Assembly (NCBI GenBank): GCA_964448105.1
Contig: CAYUVK010000078.1
Span: 1-23,645, forward strand
DNA length: 23,645 bases
Source: CAVQBP01 sp964448105
Lineage (GTDB): Bacteria > Bacteroidota > Ignavibacteria > Ignavibacteriales > Ignavibacteriaceae
Reading direction: 5' to 3'
The notes under the pieces are model-generated. The model was not told the DNA's origin and searched no databases. It saw only the letters and a list, made by a program, of their open reading frames with translations. Positions 9,096 to 17,554 of this stretch are shown here, piece by piece; position 1 is the stretch's first letter, and every line of letters starts with the position of its first letter. A program made the position numbers and the translations under genes.

Positions 9096-9135
9096 CTTAT
9101 GTAATCCAATTGTTTAAATAAAAGGAATTCGAAAT

Positions 9136-12100
9136 ATGTTTCTCGCAAAAGTCTCAATAAACAGACCGGTAATGACAACAATGGGAATAATGGTGTTCCT
9201 TATCTTTGGTCTCTTAGCTTATTTTACTTTAAACTTAAATCTTCAGCCTGATGTTGAAATACCTTATGTGACTATTTCGACGGTGTATCCCGGTGCCGGT
9301 CCTAAAGAAATTGAAGTTTTAATTAGCAAGAAAATAGAAGAAGCTGTTTCTACAATAAGCCAGATTGAAAGGGTTGAATCATACTCACTTGATGGCTTGT
9401 CGATTGTTATTATCGAATTTAAAATGAAAAAAAATGTTAACGTGGCTAATCAAGAAGTAAAGGATAAAGTTGATGAAATAGTAAACGATCTTCCGGAAGA
9501 TGCTGAACTTCCTATCGTTCAAAAAGTAGATTTAAAATCTTTCCCTGTTGTTGATGTTGTGTTAAGCGGTAATCTTGATCCGAGAGAATTATATGAGATT
9601 GCAGATAAAACTTTAAAAGACAGGTTCTCGCAAATTGAAGGCGTTGCAAAAGTCGATATAACAGGCGGACAGGAAAGAGAAATAAGAGTAGTGCTCGACA
9701 ACAAAGTCGCTTTTGAAAATAATATTTCTCTTCCCCAGCTGCTGCAGATTCTTAAAGCCCATAATATGGATATTCCCGGAGGTTATTTTAAAATAAGAGA
9801 CCAGGAATATACAGTAAGATTGAAAGGGGAATATGCAAATATAGAAGCAATGAAGAATATGCAGGTTCCCACACCTTTCGGTCCTAAAAAGCTTCAGCAG
9901 TTTGCCCAGGTTTTGGATGCCGGGAAAGATATCCGCCAGCGTGCTGTTTATTTTGATAATATCACTAAAGAAAAAGATGAAAACGTTGTTAGAATGGGGA
10001 TTGTTAAAAGTGCAGAAGGTAACGTTGTAAAGGTTGCCGATGGAATCAGAAATGCGTTACCGGATATAAAAGCTTCATTGCCGCAGGGAACAAATCTTGA
10101 AATTGTAAATGATGAATCGGATTTTGTTAAGAGTAGTGTTAACGACACAATGAGTAATGTTTATCTTGGTGTTCTGTTCACAGCAATTGTTTTATTGATA
10201 TTTCTTCATGATTTACGCTCAACAATTATTGTTGCACTCTCAATGCCTACTTCAATTATTTCAACTTTCTTTTTATTAAAGGCTTTTGGACTCACTTTAA
10301 ATATGATGACACTGATGGGGTTATCTGTTTCGGTAGGTGTTTTGGTTGCAAATTCAATTGTTGTAATTGAAAATATTTTCAGATATAAAAGTCTCGGCAA
10401 GAAAAATAAGGAGGCCGCATTTAAGGGAACTTCAGAAGTTACAGTTGCCGTTCTTGCATCAACCTTAACCAATCTTGTGGTTTTTTTGCCGATAGCTAAT
10501 ATGTCCTCTTTAGTTGGCCAGTGGTTGAAAGAATTGGCTCTTGCTGCAGTTTTTGCGACAATCTTTTCACTAATAATGTCCTTTACATTAACACCGATGC
10601 TTGCATCTTTAATATTGCCTGAAGTGAAGAAAAAGAAAAATAAACTTGCAATGTGGTTTGAGCGTATGGAAGAAAAGCAGACTAATTTGTACAAAAATAT
10701 GCTCGGCTGGATACTAAAAAATAAGAAAATAAGTTTGCTGACTATTCTGGGGACTTTTGTAATATTTTTACTGGTAATGATGACTTTCGGACCAAAGCTT
10801 GGATTTGAATTTATGTCACCCATGGATGACGGAAAAATAAGGGTAGAGGTAGAATTGCCTGAAGGATATAATTTGGATGCGACGGCAAATGTTCTTGATG
10901 AAATTGAAAAAAGGGTTCAAAAGCATAAAGAGGTTACACATATTCTTACCGATTTAGGTAAAGTAAGTGATCTTGATATTGGAACAAATATGGCCGCGAT
11001 GAATATTCAATTAGTTGACGTTAAACAGAGAGAAGTTGGCATTCAGGATATGGTATCTGTTTTTGTAAAAGAGCTTGCGGATATTCCAAATGCAAAAATA
11101 AAAGTCGATCTTGGTTCGCATACTGGGGGACCCGGTGCTCAAATTCAGTTTTATTTACTTGGACAGGATCTTGACAAACTTGAAGAGCTGAAAAATGAAA
11201 TAATGGCAAAAATAAAAGATGTGCCAGGTTTAATAAATCTTGATCAGACTTCCCGCGCCGGCAAACCGGAAATAACAGTTTTCCCTAACCGCGAAAAGGT
11301 TACCGAAGCCGGTTTAACAGTCGCCGATCTCGCCTTAACCTTGCGTTCGTCTGTTGAAGGCATTTTATCCTCAAAATATAGAGAGTTTGGTAATGAATAT
11401 GATATAACCGTAACTCTAAATGATAATTCGGTAAGAACACCGGAAGATATCGGCAACATAACTGTTGTATCCCCAGTTGCAGGGGCTTTAAGATTGTCGC
11501 AGGTTGCCGATGTGAAATTTACCCGCGGTTATACAAAAATTTTGCATAGAGATAAGTTTACAACAATTTCATTTACCGGTTCACCTGCAGAGGGAGTTCC
11601 GCTGGGAAATGTTACAACAGAAATAGGGAATAGACTGGCAACAATTAATTTCCCTCCCGGATACAGTATAAAATGGGGAGGAAATGTCCGAATGATGAAT
11701 GATATGATTGCAGATATGATATTTGCATTCTTCCTCGCAGTTCTTCTTACTTATATGTTGTTAGCTGCGATTCTTGAAAGTTTCTGGCAGCCTGTTATGA
11801 TTATGGTTACCGTTGTTCTTGCAATGATAGGTGTAATTCTGTCACTTTATATAACTAACATTGCATTCAGTATTACTTCACTTATGGCAATTATAATGCT
11901 TATCGGTATAGTGGTAAATAATGCAATATTGATTTTGGATTATACAAATCAATTAAGACGTGAGCAGGGGTATCTTCCGAAAGATGCTTTAATGGAAGCA
12001 TGCCCTACCAAGTTAAAACCCCAGATTATGACAACCACTGCAATTATTCTTGGTATGCTCCCGCTTGCATTAGGAATTGGTGATGCCGGTAAAGAAATGA

Positions 12101-12225
12101 GGATTCCCCTCGGAGTTGTAGCTATTGGCGGACTGCTTGTTTCAACAATATTAACACTGTTTGTAATTCCCGCTTTCTATTATTTGGTTTCTAAAGCTAA
12201 GGTACATATCGTAGATAAAATTTAA
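9136..12225 (+). CDS. RND-family efflux pump, HAE1/AcrB-like inner-membrane permease
   Basis: At 1029 residues the protein has the standard RND length. It starts with FLAKVSINRPVMTTMGIMVF and shows family landmarks such as VYPGAGPKEIE, the duplicated 12-TM architecture with two large periplasmic loops, and PLALGIGDAGKEMRIPLG near the C-terminus. In TM4 the proton-relay Asp pair of AcrB (D407/D408) is replaced by Ala405-Asn406 (VGVLVANSIVVIENI). In TM10 the AcrB Lys940 is replaced by Asn928 (GIVVNNAILILDY). The neighbouring VVIEN glutamate is kept. NN in TM10 is common in this clade; the missing TM4 acids are less usual. It is the inner-membrane component of the tripartite system with the two preceding genes, despite the 183-bp repeat-filled gap. 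Confidence 0.93.
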   Translation: MFLAKVSINRPVMTTMGIMVFLIFGLLAYFTLNLNLQPDVEIPYVTISTVYPGAGPKEIEVLISKKIEEAVSTISQIERVESYSLDGLSIVIIEFKMKKNVNVANQEVKDKVDEIVNDLPEDAELPIVQKVDLKSFPVVDVVLSGNLDPRELYEIADKTLKDRFSQIEGVAKVDITGGQEREIRVVLDNKVAFENNISLPQLLQILKAHNMDIPGGYFKIRDQEYTVRLKGEYANIEAMKNMQVPTPFGPKKLQQFAQVLDAGKDIRQRAVYFDNITKEKDENVVRMGIVKSAEGNVVKVADGIRNALPDIKASLPQGTNLEIVNDESDFVKSSVNDTMSNVYLGVLFTAIVLLIFLHDLRSTIIVALSMPTSIISTFFLLKAFGLTLNMMTLMGLSVSVGVLVANSIVVIENIFRYKSLGKKNKEAAFKGTSEVTVAVLASTLTNLVVFLPIANMSSLVGQWLKELALAAVFATIFSLIMSFTLTPMLASLILPEVKKKKNKLAMWFERMEEKQTNLYKNMLGWILKNKKISLLTILGTFVIFLLVMMTFGPKLGFEFMSPMDDGKIRVEVELPEGYNLDATANVLDEIEKRVQKHKEVTHILTDLGKVSDLDIGTNMAAMNIQLVDVKQREVGIQDMVSVFVKELADIPNAKIKVDLGSHTGGPGAQIQFYLLGQDLDKLEELKNEIMAKIKDVPGLINLDQTSRAGKPEITVFPNREKVTEAGLTVADLALTLRSSVEGILSSKYREFGNEYDITVTLNDNSVRTPEDIGNITVVSPVAGALRLSQVADVKFTRGYTKILHRDKFTTISFTGSPAEGVPLGNVTTEIGNRLATINFPPGYSIKWGGNVRMMNDMIADMIFAFFLAVLLTYMLLAAILESFWQPVMIMVTVVLAMIGVILSLYITNIAFSITSLMAIIMLIGIVVNNAILILDYTNQLRREQGYLPKDALMEACPTKLKPQIMTTTAIILGMLPLALGIGDAGKEMRIPLGVVAIGGLLVSTILTLFVIPAFYYLVSKAKVHIVDKI

Positions 12226-12237
12226 TGGCTATTTTAT

Positions 12238-12266
12238 AAATCCGGTTTCTTAAAGAAACCGGGTTT
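12238..12266 (+). terminator. Intrinsic terminator after the RND operon
   Basis: AAATCCGGTTTCT pairs with AGAAACCGGGTTT around a 3-nt loop (12 Watson-Crick pairs and one G-T wobble), starting 12 bp after the pump stop codon. The downstream T-run is short (TTTATT), so termination may be incomplete, but position and stem strength fit the end of the operon. Confidence 0.72.
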
Positions 12267-12564
12267 ATTGAAATAATCTTAGTCTAAAAAATAGACAATG
12301 CAGATTATATTTATCATACCTTCAAGATTAAAAAAGGCTTAATTAATTTATTTAACTTTCTTTTGGATTATTTTTTTTTTAAGTTAATTAGTAATTCTCT
12401 TCTACAAGAATATATATAGGATGTTTTTTCCTATATAATACGAATTTTTCATCAACTCCGATTTCCTGCATATTTCATAAATAGATACGCTATTTCTATT
12501 ATATTGTTCTTTAAGCTTATTATTTCTGCATATCAGGTAAAGACAAAATATTATTTTTTAATAG
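12267..12564. other. AT-rich intergenic region with a 9-bp stem-loop
   Basis: No coding potential was seen. It contains a run of T residues (about 12371-12380) and a stem-loop TATATAGGA (12413-12421) / TCCTATATA (12429-12437) with a 7-nt T-rich loop. This lies about 130 bp upstream of the secreted-protein gene and could be an operator or leader hairpin. No convincing promoter consensus was found. Confidence 0.5.
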
Positions 12565-15500
12565 ATGGAGGATATTTTGAAAACATCAATAAAGAATAAT
12601 ACTCGGCATCCTTTGTTAAAAACAGGAGTTCATAATTACACAAAGGAAGAGCAACCAAATCCGTTCTTATTATTTATATTCAGAACCATAACTCTATTTG
12701 GATTTTTTATAATACTGCCTCAGGAAGCATTCTCGCAGACAATAAATGAGGCAATGGAACAACGGAAAACATTTCCAATAATGAAATTATCATCTGTGAC
12801 AGCACCGGAGTATTGTGAGTCATCCGGAGGAAGCACTACTTTTGAAAAAATAAGCAGTGTAAATGTTGTTGAAAAGCCGGGAAATTTGTTGGATATAACA
12901 GTTGATGTATATATCGCAAATCCAACAAACTGTAAATCAGGTGAATCATGCTGGGCATATGATAGCAGTCCTGAACATGTTAATGTCTGGATAGATTGGA
13001 ATGGAAATAAGGTTTGGGAACCTTATGAAAAAGTGCTTAACGCTGACTTGACAGGTTATAAAAATATTAATTATGGAGGAACAATGACTGCAAAAGCAAC
13101 GGTTGAGATTCCTCCGGATGCAGTAAAACCAACATGGCTTAGAGCAAATTTAGGATGGGGGCATGATCCGGAAGATCCTTGTGAAACGGGATGGACTTAT
13201 GGTAACGTTATAGATCAACAGGTTCTATGGAATATTAGAGTAAAGAAAATAACTGCTACGTTAAATATAAATATCCAGGATGTTCCCAAACCGGTATGGG
13301 AAGGAACCTATGATGAAAAAGGGCAGCTTACTAATATTTTATCTAATTCTCCTGTTGCAGCAGGAATGAAAAATGGATGGTTTAGGCTGCCGGTTGAACT
13401 TGCATCATTTCCATCATCATTAGGCGATGATTCAAGAACTGATTGTAATTGGGAAATTGTTAATACAGGAATGAAAGGTGTTGCAGGTATTGTAGGAAAA
13501 AGCGGCGTAATTTCTATAAATCTTCCTCAAAAGATCGGAGTGTATGAATTAAAATTAAAATTTTTCTTTAAAAATAATCTGAATAACAAAATAGGTGAAC
13601 AAATTATTTCATTTCCACTTTGGGTTAGTTATAATTCACCTCAATTATCATCTATTAAGAAAATATGGCTGCAAAAAGCAATTGAGTGGGCTGATGGTTC
13701 AAAAACTAAAGAACAAATTGCTGAAAAAATTATGGATGGTATTTACTCTAGAAGCAAATGGAGATACGTTAATGGAGGTAATGCATGGTTTAAATTAATT
13801 GAAGGCTTAGCAAATTGGGGTAATTGCCGCAACATGGCAAATGTTTGGACCAATCTTTTATTAATTTTAGGAGTCGATGGTGCAATTCAGGATGGTCATA
13901 CAGGTCGTAATAAATTAGGTTTTGTGAGTCCAACCGGGCTTGTTGCCTTTGGTAATTTGGAAAGTTCAAATGGAAATGCAAGGGGATTTATCGATCAGAG
14001 TTTTGATAGATGGGTATTCGCTTCTCATTGGTTCGGCAAACTTGGTAACAAATATTATGATCCTGTCTTTAACCTTATTGGAAGCGATAAATACTATCAT
14101 GTTGAATATGATATTGAAAGTATAGATGGTAACACGAGTAAAACTAAAGGCGGACCAACCTTTTATAATTTGGAAAGTAATTTTGAATTTAGTCAGGGAA
14201 ATTGGCCAAAGTATAGATACCAATCCTTATTAAAATCAGAAACTGTTAGTAATTTACAATCGGATGAAGCCAAATTCACAGGATCTTATTCTGATACTTC
14301 TTTCGATTCAGATGGTGATGGTGTCTATAATCAATTGGGAGCATCTATAGGAGTAGAAATCACTACCCCGGGTATGTATAGGGTTACAGGTATCCTGCAA
14401 AAGGGGGATAACTTTATTACTTCCCGTTCATCCTATACCGATCCAGCATTTTGGAGTGAAGAATTTGGCCCTCAGACGGGAAACTATGAAGTCAATCCAA
14501 TTTTTAGTGGAGAGGAGATTTTCAATAATGCTCTAAACGGTCCTTATGAAATGAATTTGATTATTGTTGATAGCGCAGGTACTGTAACGGCTGCTGATAC
14601 TTTTGGTACTGGTTCATATAGTTTTTCAGATTTTGGAGAATTTACATTGAGGTTAAACCAGGTTACTGAAATTGCACGGGACACAAACAGCGATAGTTAT
14701 TATGATGAAATACTTGTAAATTTTTCTACACAGACGAACCGATCTATATTATACACAATAAACATTTCATTATTCGGCGATAATCAAACTCTTGTTTCAT
14801 CAAGCCAGACTTCTGCAATTCCGGTTGGTAGTAATTCATTTGATTTTTCTCTACCTGCACAAAATATTGCGGCATTAGGTATAGATGGGCCATATACAAT
14901 ATACATCCAGGTTATTGATCCCGATGGTGAACAAACAGCATTTAAGGAACTTCTAACAACCAGTTACAAGGCTAATCAATTTAATCCGCCGGAAGTTAAA
15001 ATAACAGGTGGAAGCTCAAGTCAAGGTATTGATATTGACTCAAACGGATTATTCGATACTCTAATGGTTTCACTTACTGTTGATGCCTTAACTCCAAACT
15101 TTTATACAATATTGGCATGGCTAATGGGGCAAAACGGAGAAAACATAACCTGGACTGAATCTAAAACAGCATTTGCATCCGGAACAAATTCTGCAAAGTT
15201 GAATTTTCCCGGGACAGAAATAAATAAAAGTCAGGTTGATGGTCCTTATAAGATTGGATATGCAATTATAAGGGATAGTGCCAAAGTAATATTTTCCGGT
15301 TCGGATATTTATACAACACAATCCTATACTGCTTCACAATTTGAAGAACCAATGGCTCAAATTATTTCTTCAACAGGTAACTATTCTGAAAATTCAATTG
15401 ATGTTGATTCGAATAAATTAATAGATACTCTTGTAATAGAAATTGAAGTTGTGCCGCGTGATTCAGGCAATGTATTTGCACTCGCCCGTCTTGTAGATTC

Positions 15501-16317
15501 ACAAGATGAGACTATCTTATGGTCATCTACAATAGAATTTTTACAGGAAAACACTCCACAAAAGTTACATCTTAAGTTTGACGGTCGATTTATTTACGGT
15601 GATCTTGTCGATGGACCTTATAAACTTATGGACCTTCAAATTTACCATGTTGGAGATCCCACCCAAACTATAGACATAAAAGATGCTTACTCAACCCAGG
15701 TTTATAAGTATTCGGATTTCGAGACTGCCGGGGTAATATCAGGAATTATTTCCGACAGCTCCGGTTTACCTGTTCAGAATGCTTTTGTAATAATATCGGA
15801 TGTTGATAATGATTATTCGGATGTGAACGGAAAATATAATTTAGTTGTGTTAAACGATGGTGAATATACTATAAAGATTAAAGGTCCTGATACTCTTAAT
15901 TTAAATTGGTCGATATCTCTGGACGGAAATTTTCTAAGTACCGGTGATTCTGTTAAGATTAACGTAAGCAATGATCAAATCGTTAAGCTTGATTTTAAAG
16001 CTCCTATAACAATAACGGAGGTAGATGAAAAGAATTCATTTAATGATATTCCTACTTTATTTATATTAAAACAAAACTTTCCAAATCCGTTTAATCCGTC
16101 AACGACTATCGAATATCAAATTCCCCATGAGACATTTGTATCTATAAAAGTTTATGACTCAATTGGACGTGAAGTTGCAACTCTAGTAAATAATCAGCAA
16201 AAAGCGGGAGTTTATAAAATCCATTTTAATGCCGAAAATATATCGAGCGGAATTTATTTCTGCAGGATTGCAGCTGAGAACTACACTGCAGTTAGAAAAA
16301 TGTTATTATTGAAATAG
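12565..16317 (+). CDS. Large T9SS-secreted multidomain protein with a transglutaminase-like domain
   Basis: The 1250-residue protein has a late signal segment (LFGFFIILPQEAFSQ, about residues 47-62). A GEVED-like beta domain (about 80-225, with VNVWIDWNGNKVWEPYEKV) follows. A transglutaminase-like domain has a plausible Cys-His-Asp triad: C421 in WGNCRNMANVW, H488 in FASHWF and D499 in KYYDPVFN. Four tandem repeats of about 115-130 residues begin near 576, 706, 821 and 945. Each opens with an acidic D-x-D/N-x-D-like loop and carries DGPY. A carboxypeptidase-regulatory-like beta-sandwich (about 1056-1110) and a C-terminal type A T9SS sorting domain (NFPNPFNPSTTIEYQIP, about 1171-1250) follow. 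It should be exported and displayed on, or released from, the cell surface. GGAGG (12567-12571) suits a TTG start at 12577 better than the ATG at 12565; the signal peptide is unaffected. Confidence 0.85.
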   Translation: MEDILKTSIKNNTRHPLLKTGVHNYTKEEQPNPFLLFIFRTITLFGFFIILPQEAFSQTINEAMEQRKTFPIMKLSSVTAPEYCESSGGSTTFEKISSVNVVEKPGNLLDITVDVYIANPTNCKSGESCWAYDSSPEHVNVWIDWNGNKVWEPYEKVLNADLTGYKNINYGGTMTAKATVEIPPDAVKPTWLRANLGWGHDPEDPCETGWTYGNVIDQQVLWNIRVKKITATLNINIQDVPKPVWEGTYDEKGQLTNILSNSPVAAGMKNGWFRLPVELASFPSSLGDDSRTDCNWEIVNTGMKGVAGIVGKSGVISINLPQKIGVYELKLKFFFKNNLNNKIGEQIISFPLWVSYNSPQLSSIKKIWLQKAIEWADGSKTKEQIAEKIMDGIYSRSKWRYVNGGNAWFKLIEGLANWGNCRNMANVWTNLLLILGVDGAIQDGHTGRNKLGFVSPTGLVAFGNLESSNGNARGFIDQSFDRWVFASHWFGKLGNKYYDPVFNLIGSDKYYHVEYDIESIDGNTSKTKGGPTFYNLESNFEFSQGNWPKYRYQSLLKSETVSNLQSDEAKFTGSYSDTSFDSDGDGVYNQLGASIGVEITTPGMYRVTGILQKGDNFITSRSSYTDPAFWSEEFGPQTGNYEVNPIFSGEEIFNNALNGPYEMNLIIVDSAGTVTAADTFGTGSYSFSDFGEFTLRLNQVTEIARDTNSDSYYDEILVNFSTQTNRSILYTINISLFGDNQTLVSSSQTSAIPVGSNSFDFSLPAQNIAALGIDGPYTIYIQVIDPDGEQTAFKELLTTSYKANQFNPPEVKITGGSSSQGIDIDSNGLFDTLMVSLTVDALTPNFYTILAWLMGQNGENITWTESKTAFASGTNSAKLNFPGTEINKSQVDGPYKIGYAIIRDSAKVIFSGSDIYTTQSYTASQFEEPMAQIISSTGNYSENSIDVDSNKLIDTLVIEIEVVPRDSGNVFALARLVDSQDETILWSSTIEFLQENTPQKLHLKFDGRFIYGDLVDGPYKLMDLQIYHVGDPTQTIDIKDAYSTQVYKYSDFETAGVISGIISDSSGLPVQNAFVIISDVDNDYSDVNGKYNLVVLNDGEYTIKIKGPDTLNLNWSISLDGNFLSTGDSVKINVSNDQIVKLDFKAPITITEVDEKNSFNDIPTLFILKQNFPNPFNPSTTIEYQIPHETFVSIKVYDSIGREVATLVNNQQKAGVYKIHFNAENISSGIYFCRIAAENYTAVRKMLLLK

Positions 16318-16509
16318 TCCCGGAGATAGTGTTTATTTTTATTTGGAAGGATATTATGTAATAAACAAAATCTAATCATATTTATAGGATGCTCAATAAT
16401 GATTAGCTTTTGTTAATAGTATATCATTAACCAATTGATTTATCTATTGGTTTAAAAGCGAAAAAACCAAAACCACCTTGAACGGTTTCAACCGTTTTCA
16501 AAGTTAATT
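16318..16509. other. Convergent intergenic region with two small stem-loops
   Basis: This lies between the + strand secreted-protein gene and the - strand cassette block. It holds AACCAAT/ATTGGTT (16429-16435 / 16446-16452) and AACGGTT-TC-AACCGTT (16481-16496). Either could serve as a terminator for the converging transcripts, but neither has a clean T-run. No open reading frame of note was seen. Confidence 0.5.
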
Positions 16510-16623
16510 AATAAACAAGAATATAGCTGGCACAGCCATCATCCATGAAAAAATCTGTCCAGCGTAACCTTTAAAACGAATCCAGATGAGTAAACAATAT
16601 CGGCTTAAATTGTTTTGTTAGAC
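16510..16623 (-). other. Degenerate attC-like site following the AlkD-like gene
   Basis: The R'' end is good: on the - strand GTCTAAC (16623-16617) fits RYYYAAC, and next to it the L''-like arm CGGCTTAAATTG (+ strand 16601-16612) matches the other two sites. The far end is poor: AATATAGCTGG pairs only partly with the L arm, and the R' would be GTTTATT, not GTTRRRY. The middle (CCAGCGTAACCTTTAAAACGA) resembles the other copies. It is probably a decayed or truncated attC, and the left limit is uncertain. Confidence 0.5.
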
Positions 16624-16643
16624 GAATAAAAAAATATTAATAA

Positions 16644-17318
16644 TTACTTTGTCTCCCGTTTAGGATTTTTTACTCCCGTTGTCAATTTATTTTTTACTTC
16701 ACGTTTTACTCGTGCTGCAAGTAGACTTTCATTTTCACTAATAAATTTTCGAACGGATTCCGGAGCGTGAGGAATTAATTCTCGCAATGCCCAGGATAAA
16801 GCTTTGATTACCATATCATTCTTATCGGCTGCCAATTTACGACAAATTTTTAGAGTTCGATGAATATCACCTTGACCGCCCGCCGAGCGCTTGTTTAAAG
16901 GTATTGTGCAAACGAGTGCTGTTCTCCGCCACCAATGGTCTGGTGAGATGGCCCAGCTTAATATTAATTCATCCGGAACCTGGCCATTACGCCAGGCAGG
17001 TCCGGCTAAAAATCCGGCGAATATGTCAACTGCTCCCCAGCTATTAATTTGTTTCCCAAATTCTTCTAATTCTTTCATACCTATAATTTTAATTGCAGTT
17101 TTATGGCATTTAATTATTTCAAATGCAATCCAGCGATGATCATAATTATCTATGAAATATCTGGCAAAATCTAAAATTTGTTCAGGAGCTGCTTGAGCGA
17201 GTATTTTTGAATACTTCTTACGAACTCTTCGAAGATTTGGAGTATTCTTAAATTTTACTTTTTGAATATCATCAAAAAGTTCTTTGGCAATTTTTTTATA
17301 ATTTAAATCTTCAATCAT
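16644..17318 (-). CDS. AlkD-like DNA alkylation repair protein (HEAT-like DNA glycosylase)
   Basis: The 224-residue helical protein is close to the usual length of AlkD (about 230-240). The family's key positions are visible: W94 and D98 in SWGAVDIF (corresponding to the Trp and catalytic Asp of AlkD), the RR pair at 131-132 in WWRRTALV (DNA-contact Arg) and W176 in KALSWALRELI. AlkD enzymes excise N3/N7-alkylated purines without base flipping, so an active enzyme is likely. A TTG at 17333 would add five residues. The ATG at 17318 is preferred; neither has a clear ribosome binding site. The gene starts 27 bp after one attC-like palindrome and ends 20 bp before another, which suits an integron cassette expressed from outside. 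Confidence 0.83.
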   Translation of the reverse strand: MIEDLNYKKIAKELFDDIQKVKFKNTPNLRRVRKKYSKILAQAAPEQILDFARYFIDNYDHRWIAFEIIKCHKTAIKIIGMKELEEFGKQINSWGAVDIFAGFLAGPAWRNGQVPDELILSWAISPDHWWRRTALVCTIPLNKRSAGGQGDIHRTLKICRKLAADKNDMVIKALSWALRELIPHAPESVRKFISENESLLAARVKREVKNKLTTGVKNPKRETK

Positions 17319-17345
17319 ATTAAAAATCTGCAATTAATTTTTAAT

Positions 17346-17494
17346 GCCTAACAACCATACAATTAAGCTGCCTGCCTTCGCCAAAGCAGCTTTGGCAGGT
17401 AAAGAGCCCCGTTTATCCGGCGTAGTCTTCAACACGAAGCCGCATGCCGAATGCGTAAAAGCTTTCAGCTTTAATTGCTTGTAACTTGTTAGGT
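17346..17494 (-). other. attC recombination site (best copy), 149 bp
   Basis: On the - strand the site runs from ACCTAAC (17494-17488, R'', RYYYAAC) to GTTAGGC (17352-17346, R', GTTRRRY). Inside lie L'' CAATTAAAGCTG (17477-17466) and L' CAGCTTAATTG (17370-17360). These pair except for one extra base in L'', the usual location of an extrahelical base in attC, and this gives the same orientation as the genes. The variable central part contains its own hairpins, CCTGCC/GGCAGG (17371-17399) with CCAAAGC/GCTTTGG inside. The site follows the P1-peptidase stop codon by 60 bp and precedes the AlkD-like ATG by 27 bp. Confidence 0.78.
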
Positions 17495-17554
17495 TTCGCC
17501 CTTAATATTAAAATAACCTAAACAGTTGAATTCATGTTTACTTAATTAAGTTCT

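Noticed and set aside
8993..9181. A 62-codon - strand open frame over the palindromes between adaptor and pump
   Set aside because: It is a reading of the inverted repeats (low-complexity leucine/isoleucine run) with no ribosome binding site and overlaps the pump gene start.
10206..10823. A 205-codon - strand open frame inside the RND pump
   Set aside because: It lies wholly antisense to a full-length, well-conserved pump gene and shows no recognisable domain.
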